From Peptoniphilus asaccharolyticus DSM 20463 (GTDB lineage: Bacteria; Bacillota; Clostridia; Tissierellales; Peptoniphilaceae), in NCBI RefSeq assembly GCF_900176115.1, contig NZ_FWWR01000009.1, positions 806,001 through 870,000 on the forward strand: 64,000 bases of DNA. The letters are read 5' to 3'. Numbering within the stretch: position 1 is the first letter of the stretch; each line of letters begins with the position of its first letter. The translations under genes were made by a program, and so were the position numbers. Below are positions 58,412 to 64,000 of the stretch, one piece after another. The notes beneath the pieces are model-generated. The model saw only the letters and a program-made list of their open reading frames with translations. It was not told the origin of the DNA and searched no databases.

Positions 58412-59527
58412 GATAATTTATCATAACAAGTGCAACATAAATAAACTCATAGCTAATCAGCTGTGTTAATATGTAAGTGACCAAACAAAACATATTAAAA
58501 GGAGTGATTAACTATGAGCTATAACCATCTTACCATAGAAGAAAGATCTTGTATTTACCAATTTTTAAATTTAGGAATGAGTATAAGGAAAAATTGCACA
58601 AGCACTTAAAAGGTCACCTAGTACAATATCTAGAGAAATTAAAAGAAATTCATCTAAGATAAAAGTTAGTAGGGGAAGTTACACTAAGTACTTTCCGATA
58701 AAGGCAAATGATAAATATATTGATAGAAGAAAAGACTGCCATAGAAAAAGTAAATTTTCTAAAGATGTTATTGATTATTTAACTGTAAGGATTAACGAAC
58801 ATTGGTCCCCTGAACAAATATCAAATAGAAACACAAATGAGATTCATGAATTACCATCTACATCAACGATATATAGAATGATACACGCCAAAAAGCTGCC
58901 AAAAACTAGTATGAAAAATTTGAGAAGAAAAGCTAAATTTAAAAGGCCAGCAGAAAAAGAGGAAAATTCAATGATAAAGGTAGAACAATTAAGAAAAGAC
59001 CTAAAGAGATATACAGAAGGCAAGAATTAGGCCACTGGGAAGCAGATACAGTGGAATCAGGCAGATTAGATCATAAAAGGAAAAGTAGATGTTGTTTCGT
59101 AACTTTAGCAGAAAGAAAATCTAGATATTATATAGCAATCCTAGTTGAAAATAGAAAGTCGGAAAGCGTAACACCAGCAATAATAAATGCATTAAAAGAT
59201 TATCCAAAAGAATTAGTAAAAACAATAACCTTTGATAGAGGTAAAGAATTTTCAGAATTTGAGAAAATAGAAAAAGAATTAGGATGCAAAACTTATTTTT
59301 GTGATCCCTATTGTGCATGGCAAAAAGGTACAAATGAAAATAGTAACGGACTTTTGAGGGAGTTTTATCCTAAGGGTATGGATTTATCAGAAGTGAATAT
59401 TGATGAATTAAATTATAACTTAAGTTTAATGAATAATAGACCTAGAAAATGTATAAAATATAAAACACCTAAAGAAGAACTTTTTGGTCTCTTACCATAG
59501 GTGTTGCATTTGATTTGACAATTCGTC
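58412..59527 (+). mobile_element. IS30-family element, copy 3 (1116 bp)
   Basis: Ends as in copies 1 and 2. The direct repeat TGGAG flanks it (58407-58411 and 59528-59532). The right copy of the repeat, plus the next G, supplies the ribosome site GGAGG of the TraB-domain gene. Confidence 0.9.
58514..59500 (+). pseudogene. IS30 transposase, copy 3, two one-base frameshifts
   Basis: One extra A near 58588 (GGAAAAATTG against GGAAAATTG) and one missing A near 58957 (GCAGAAAAAGAGG against GCAGAAAAAAGAGG). The two cancel in length but the middle is out of frame; the last part from about 59051 is normal (VESGRLDHKRKSRCCFV…). One substitution (GTAAGG for GTAAAG) near 58789 is seen. Otherwise the same as copy 1. 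Confidence 0.85.
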
Positions 59528-59538
59528 TGGAGGAAAAA

Positions 59539-60855
59539 ATGAAAATATTAAATAAGGTAACGGTAACTCTTGGGCTTACACTGACGCTATCTACTCAAGT
59601 CTTTGCTACTCAAATACAACAACCCACAATTAGTCCATGGGCAATAAAGATAGTTAATAATGCTCAAATGCAAGGTATAATTCCTATATCTCCTGAACAA
59701 CAAACTAAAGACTACACAATTGTACTTAATAAAAATGAATTGGATTCTTTAAATTCATCTTCTGTAAAGAAACTTGAAAGTTATAACTTAAAGCAAAATA
59801 AAAATTTCAAACCAGAAGCCTTAAAAAATAATTTCACTAAAGAAGATGTAATCATAAATATTTACAACTTAGTTGGAAAATATGCAGATGACTCAGGAAA
59901 TGGTGCTGTAGAATATTTTAAAGCAAATAATTTAATTAAGGGAAATGGTGTTGAACTTGAATTAGACAAAACAGCAACACTTGAACAAGCCATTGCCCTA
60001 TATACTCGTGCAATTACTGATGTTATTGATGATCAAAACATGGGTGGAAAAGGTGTTTTCTACAAGGTAGAAGCAAATGGAAACACAGTCTACTTATTCG
60101 GTTCAATCCACGTTGGTGACTCTGCAATGTATCCAATAGATTCTGATGTAATGAATGCCTTTAATTCTTCAAATGAATTATTTGTAGAAGCTGACATTAC
60201 AAATTCAGAAAAAGTTATGGCTGCTCAAAGTTCATTAGTAAGCGAGACTCCTTTAACTGAAAAACTTTCACCTGAATTATATTCAAGACTTAAAGCTATA
60301 ATGGATAAATATCAAATTCCAGAAGAGAATTACAAAAACTTAAAAGTATCTGCATTATACTCTACTATTTCTTCAATTCCTATGTTGACAGAAATGCCTT
60401 TAGGTAGTGTAAAAGGTATCGACCAATACTTCTTAGTTAACTCTAAATTAGATAATAAAAAAATTGGTGAAGTTGAATCAATCGAATTCCAATTTGATAT
60501 GTTAAATAATTTTGGAGATGAAAAGTATATAAAATTAATAGAAGACTTAGTTACTCAAATTGAAAAAGACAACGGAAAAGAATTAGTTAAAGATACTAAA
60601 AAAATGCAAAAATATTGGATAGATGGTAATGAAAAAGATTTTGCAAAGATATTCAATGGTTCTGATGAGTTTACAAAACATCTTTTAGTGGATAGAGATC
60701 CTAAAATGGCAGAAAAAATTGACGCTATGCTAAAGTCTAAAGAAAAGAAAACTTACTTTGTAGTAGTTGGAAGTGGACACTATGTTCCTGAAAAATCAGT
60801 GCTTCACTATCTTAAAGAAAAAGGATACACTATAGAAAATTTAACAGGTAAATAA
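59539..60855 (+). CDS. Secreted TraB/GumN-domain protein, 438 aa
   Basis: Signal peptide about 1-23 (VTVTLGLTLTLSTQVFA). An N-terminal region (about 24-175) resembles a degenerate SLH-type helical unit. The TraB domain follows: VFYKVEANGNTVYLFGSIHV (GS-x-H-V with the conserved His), NELFVEADI, and the C-terminal KKTYFVVVGSGHYVPEKSVL with a second His. Such proteins are metal-dependent hydrolase-like (pheromone shutdown TraB, haem-binding ChaN/GumN relatives); chemistry unproven. ATG 59539 has GGAGG at 6 bases. The IS30 copy 3 lies between it and its old promoter. Confidence 0.85.
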   Translation: MKILNKVTVTLGLTLTLSTQVFATQIQQPTISPWAIKIVNNAQMQGIIPISPEQQTKDYTIVLNKNELDSLNSSSVKKLESYNLKQNKNFKPEALKNNFTKEDVIINIYNLVGKYADDSGNGAVEYFKANNLIKGNGVELELDKTATLEQAIALYTRAITDVIDDQNMGGKGVFYKVEANGNTVYLFGSIHVGDSAMYPIDSDVMNAFNSSNELFVEADITNSEKVMAAQSSLVSETPLTEKLSPELYSRLKAIMDKYQIPEENYKNLKVSALYSTISSIPMLTEMPLGSVKGIDQYFLVNSKLDNKKIGEVESIEFQFDMLNNFGDEKYIKLIEDLVTQIEKDNGKELVKDTKKMQKYWIDGNEKDFAKIFNGSDEFTKHLLVDRDPKMAEKIDAMLKSKEKKTYFVVVGSGHYVPEKSVLHYLKEKGYTIENLTGK

Positions 60856-60909
60856 TTTAAAGCCAGCTCATTATTGATGTGTACCCATAAAACTGGACAC
60901 AATATTTAA

Positions 60910-61778
60910 TTAATTATTAGTGGATGCTAACCTATATTTTGTAGGTGGCATCCATTTTGTTTTTGATTGAATCCTTTCGTTGTTGTAATAGTAAATATAT
61001 TCCTCTATTGCTTTTGAAAATTCTTCAAAAGAGCTATAACTCTTTTCATAACCATAATAAATTTCATTTTTTAATCTTCCAAAGAATGTCTCCATTATGG
61101 AGTTATCATAGCAATTACCTTTTCTTGACATTGATTGTCTTATGCCATGTTTTTTAAGCTCATTTACATAATATTCATGTTGGTATTGCCAACCTTGATC
61201 TGAATGTAGTATTAAGTTATCTAGTTTTGGAAATTTGTTAAATGCTTTTTTCAACATATTTGATATCTGATTTAAGTTAGGACTTAAGGATAGGTCGTAA
61301 GAGATTATCTCATTGGTATACATATCAAGTATTGGAGATATGTAGCATTTACCCCAAGAGAATTTAAATTCTGACACATCTGTGGTCCATTTTTGTAGAG
61401 GTTTATCTGCCTTGAAATATCTATTTATTATATTATTAGCTACTTTACCTACCTTCCCCTTATATGAGTGATATTTTTCCTTAGATCTTTTTCCAAATAG
61501 TTTTAGCTCATGCATTATTCTTTGAACTCTTTTTATGATTTATGATATAACCTTGATTTATCAACTCCATATATACTCTTCTTACTCCATATCTTCCTTT
61601 GTGGAAGTTAAATATTTGAGTTATTTTATCTGCAATGTGACTATTCTTAATCTTTTATCTTATCAACTTTATTTATTTCAAAATAGTATGTTGATCTTGG
61701 CATATCAATAGCTTTTAAAAGATATTTTAGTCTGTATCCTTCTTCTTTGAGTTCTTTGATAATCGCTGCTTTTTCGCC
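60910..61778 (-). pseudogene. IS3-family transposase OrfB, two frameshifts
   Basis: DDE catalytic protein. The C-terminal part (60910-61515) has WTTDVSEFKFSWGKCY, LHSDQGWQYQHEYY and GNCYDNSIMETFFGRLKNE, the D-D-E residues. Upstream the frame is broken near 61655 (…KVDKIKD-stop) and near 61534 (AAAAAG, where one A too many would shift to HKRVQRIMHELK). The N-terminus (EKAAIIKELKEEGYRLKYLL) lies in the -1 frame relative to orfA. Not functional as printed. Confidence 0.8.
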
Positions 61779-62314
61779 TTGAGTTGCGCAGCGTAACGTT
61801 CTTCTCTCAAGGCGATCTCTTTTTTTATTATTTCGTTTTCTGCTTTTATATATTCATTTTCTGCTTTTATATATTCATTTTCTGCTCTAAGTTTTATTAG
61901 TTCTTCTCTTTCAGATTCATTAAGTTCTTTTGCTTTATGGATATTTTTATTTTTCATACTTGTATTTTTAGATTTACGACCTCTCTTTTTATTTACAAGA
62001 CCATTATATCCATAATTTTTATACTTGTTAACCCATGAATAAAGCTGTCCATGATTAATTCCATATTCAACTGCTATAGATGTTATGGAATTTCCAGCTA
62101 ACACTTTAGATACCATTTCTAATTTCTCATCAGGTGTCCAATTGATATTATTTCCATGTTTTAAAATTTCTGGTCCATGAAGTTCTTCTAACCTAACCCA
62201 TATTCTAATTGAATCATGAAAGTTTTTTTCGTTGGTCCCTTCAGGTGTATCAGGCCATTTACCATCTCTATACAATTGCACGCTTTCTTTTTTGATTTCA
62301 TAACTATATTTCAT
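61727..62314 (-). CDS. IS3-family transposase OrfA, 195 aa
   Basis: DNA-binding partner of OrfB. Two helix-turn-helix blocks: YEIKKESVQLYRDGKW (head) and EKLEMVSKVLAGNSITSIAVEYGINHGQLY, then a coiled coil leucine-zipper region (SEREELIKLRAENEYIKA…). The heptad ENEYIKA is repeated in tandem (about 150-163), caused by an exact 21-bp DNA repeat. Full length; overlaps OrfB by about 50 bases in another frame, as in IS150. Confidence 0.85.
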   Translation of the reverse strand: MKYSYEIKKESVQLYRDGKWPDTPEGTNEKNFHDSIRIWVRLEELHGPEILKHGNNINWTPDEKLEMVSKVLAGNSITSIAVEYGINHGQLYSWVNKYKNYGYNGLVNKKRGRKSKNTSMKNKNIHKAKELNESEREELIKLRAENEYIKAENEYIKAENEIIKKEIALREERYAAQLKAKKQRLSKNSKKKDTD

Positions 62315-62452
62315 AAAAATAGGCTCTATGTCAAATATTGGGGAGGCTCGTTAACTCGAGTCTCTTTCTTTATGTAAAAATGGGCACATAGACGCTAATA
62401 AAGATATCAAAACTAAAATAGCAAAAAACAACTAAAAATAAGCATAGCAAAT

Positions 62453-62470
62453 AAAACCCCTAGGGGTTTT
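62453..62470. terminator. 18-bp palindrome AAAACCCCTAGGGGTTTT
   Basis: A perfect palindrome just beyond the stop of the ISL3 transposase. It may end its transcript or shield the gene from outside transcription; it is close to the left end of the element. Confidence 0.55.
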
Positions 62471-63764
62471 GCAAATTTTCCTGTTTTCCTAATCTCTACT
62501 TACATGAAAACATAATTCTTTTTCTAAACAAGTCAAAATTTCTCATACCAAAACAATTTCTTTTTAATGTTTTTATCTTTGTATGAGTTCCTTCAAGAGG
62601 TCCATTTGACCAAGAGTAATCAAATGAATTACATATTTCTTCAAACCAGTTATTAAAAGAAGTGATACAAGATTTAAATTCTTTTAATTTTGATTCATCT
62701 GCTCTTTTTATCCATTCTCTTAAAGCTTTTTTAGCTCTAGTTTTGTTTGGCTGACTAAGTACATACTGGTACCCACAGGGCACACAGTAGAACAATTCTT
62801 TTAACTTGTATGCTTCTTTTAATTCCTTGTTCAGTTCAATCATAAGTGATACTTCATTAGCTTGTTCTGAAGTTAGCTTAGAGGCAGGTTTTGTAATTAA
62901 ACTCTTACTTCTTTTAAAATATTTCCTAAGCTTTGATGATATATCCTTTTGTATTCTCTTTCTAACATTTTCTAATGCCCAGGATACTTGTCTTATGAAG
63001 TGGTACCTATCTATGATATGTATTGCGTTTTTAAAGAATGATTTCTTAACTGATTTAAATGTTTTAGACATATCACTTACAAAAAATTTTACTTCGTTTC
63101 TTTCTTTGTTTGGTATCTTTTCAAAGTACCCATACAATGTATTCTTATCTCTTGATGGTAAGATATCTATGATAGAGTGTTTAGATCCATCAAGAAGAGA
63201 AGTCTGATACCTGTTATTACCACTATCACCTTTAAATTCGTCTATACATAATACTTCCGATAGCCTATCTCTAGAAGCACTTAAACAATTTAAAATTCTT
63301 AATACTGTGTTTGAAGAAACATTATACCTATTAGCAATAGAAGATATAGAATACACCTCATCAAACTCAGAAACAATAGCAAAAACAAGTCTATTGGTCA
63401 TAGTATGACCTTTGGCAATAAAATCAAGATTCCTCTCAAAACGAGAACCACAAGACTTACAATCATATCTAGTTTTCTTTAAGAAAATCAAAGATTTCTT
63501 ACCTCGGATGTGAGTATCCCTAATCTTTTGAATTCTATGATCATGAACCCAAATCTTTTTAGAACCACAATGAGGACAAATAGACATCTTAGAAACAGAA
63601 GCGTGAACATTAACAAAATTATTACTCTCATCAACACTATCAAAAACTACATCTTTAAAACCAAACAAATTCATGATATTATTATTTTGCACTTATATGC
63701 ACCTCCAAGCTTTGTTGTTGCTTAAAGTTTAGGACTAAAAGCGTATAAGTGCAATTTTTTTGCA
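62468..63764 (-). mobile_element. ISL3-family element, about 1.3 kb (limits approximate)
   Basis: Defined by its intact transposase. The ends are not clear-cut: left TTTTGCAAATTTTCC and right (complement) TCTGCAAAAAAATTGC look weakly alike. An IS30 copy starts directly at 63765, abutting or inserted at the right end. Confidence 0.55.
62496..63692 (-). CDS. ISL3-family transposase, 398 aa, intact
   Basis: N-terminal zinc finger CPHCGSKKIWVHDHRIQKIRD and second pair CKSCGSRFERN (C-x2-C), HTH (SISSIANRYNVSSNTVLRI), then the DDE domain: VLCIDEFKGDSGNNRYQTSL, FFVSDMSKTFKSVKKSFF, NAIHIIDRYHFIRQVSWAL, and late W-S-N-GPLEGTHTKIKTLKR with the Glu. GTG 63692 follows GGAGGTGCATATAA. Length typical for ISL3. 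Confidence 0.93.
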   Translation of the reverse strand: MQNNNIMNLFGFKDVVFDSVDESNNFVNVHASVSKMSICPHCGSKKIWVHDHRIQKIRDTHIRGKKSLIFLKKTRYDCKSCGSRFERNLDFIAKGHTMTNRLVFAIVSEFDEVYSISSIANRYNVSSNTVLRILNCLSASRDRLSEVLCIDEFKGDSGNNRYQTSLLDGSKHSIIDILPSRDKNTLYGYFEKIPNKERNEVKFFVSDMSKTFKSVKKSFFKNAIHIIDRYHFIRQVSWALENVRKRIQKDISSKLRKYFKRSKSLITKPASKLTSEQANEVSLMIELNKELKEAYKLKELFYCVPCGYQYVLSQPNKTRAKKALREWIKRADESKLKEFKSCITSFNNWFEEICNSFDYSWSNGPLEGTHTKIKTLKRNCFGMRNFDLFRKRIMFSCK

Positions 63765-64000
63765 GATAATTTATCATAACAAGTGCAACATAAATAAACT
63801 CATAGCTAATCAGCTGTGTTAATATGTAAGTGACCAACAAAACATATTAAAAGGAGTGATTAACTATGAGCTATAACCATCTTACCATAGAAGAAAGATC
63901 TTGATTTACCAATTTTTAAATTTAGGAATGAGTATAAGGAAAATTGCACAAGCACTTAAAAGGTCACCTAGTACAATATCTAGAGAAATTAAAAGAAATT
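63765..64000 (+). mobile_element. IS30-family element, copy 4 (left end only)
   Basis: GATAATTTATC at 63765 and the same leader as in the other copies, running off the window. Two one-base deletions against copy 1 are already visible in the first 150 bases (CCAACAAAAC for CCAAACAAAAC; CTTGATTTACC for CTTGTATTTACC). Confidence 0.85.
63866..64000 (+). pseudogene. IS30 transposase, copy 4, partial, frameshifted
   Basis: Begins as copy 1 (MSYNHLTIEERS) but the missing T near 63903 gives a stop (TGA) after 12 codons. The rest (…FTNF, then MSIRKIAQALKRSPSTISRE in another frame) is unchanged. The C-terminal part is outside the window. Confidence 0.8.

Larger units (their letters stand above)
60878..62390 (-). 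mobile_element. IS3-family (IS150-like) element, about 1.5 kb
   Basis: Two reading frames with orfA and orfB arrangement. The ends are similar inverted repeats: TGTGTACCCATAAAAC at 60878 and the complement TATGTGCCCATTTTTAC at 62390. The outer limit is uncertain by a few bases. It sits after the TraB-domain gene, perhaps cutting its terminator (half of a stem, AGCCAGCTC, remains). Confidence 0.7.

Noticed and set aside
1-64000. tRNA or rRNA genes
   Set aside because: No cloverleaf-like GC-rich segments or rRNA signatures were noticed on either strand; a covariance search would be needed to be certain.

Overview
The window is AT-rich (clearly below 35% GC by eye) Firmicutes DNA. S-layer-homology and VanW cell-wall proteins, an Opp peptide importer, an AGCS symporter under a tandem glycine riboswitch, HtrA, TopB, CvfB and YlxP, together with many insertion sequences, suggest an anaerobic coccus of the Tissierellia/Peptoniphilaceae type (Parvimonas-like). 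That placement is inferred from gene content, not from a marker gene: no rRNA or tRNA gene is visible.

Layout. 1-5.8 kb is one end of an integrated element: small leftward genes, a candidate type I toxin-antitoxin locus with an antisense RNA, a small membrane gene split by an IS30 copy, an XRE repressor and a tyrosine integrase whose only well-placed start is ATA. 5.9-20.4 kb is chromosomal: UvrD-like helicase + MgtE, GNAT, CadA-type ATPase, GlsB, 3-methyladenine glycosylase + YkvA, CBS-type pyrophosphatase, HtrA, AEC carrier, patatin and a glycine-riboswitch-controlled AGCS symporter. 21.87-28.31 kb is a degraded genomic island inserted at the 3' end of rlmD and flanked by a 30-bp direct repeat (29/30 identical). 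It holds an IS30-type element, a decayed serine recombinase, a membrane zinc-ribbon protein, TraX and a DUF262/DUF1524 (GmrSD-type) nuclease-like protein that may be a phage-defence cargo.

28.3-44.3 kb is again chromosomal: a tightly overlapping topB-hypothetical-cvfB-rlmD operon; a nucleotidase convergent with ylxP-nth-vanW through a shared bidirectional terminator; an autoregulated GntR-ABC transporter operon with a 15-bp inverted-repeat operator; an SLH surface protein; cysK-cysE. 45.5-51.2 kb is oppABCDF. 51.3-57.0 kb is a redox/repair-flavoured run: an arylsulfotransferase-like propeller fused to thioredoxin, thioredoxin reductase, Mrp ATPase, histidine phosphatase and a membrane-anchored MutS-type ATPase, followed by a SerA-like dehydrogenase. 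58.4-64 kb is an IS cluster (IS30, IS3, ISL3, IS30) around a secreted TraB-domain protein.

A theme runs through the mobile parts: four copies of one IS30 element are nearly identical but differ by one-base changes mostly in homopolymers, and four other mobile-type genes are broken at A6-A7 runs, whereas the long housekeeping frames are intact. This is either slippage decay or unpolished repeat sequence, and it affects how each pseudogene call should be read.
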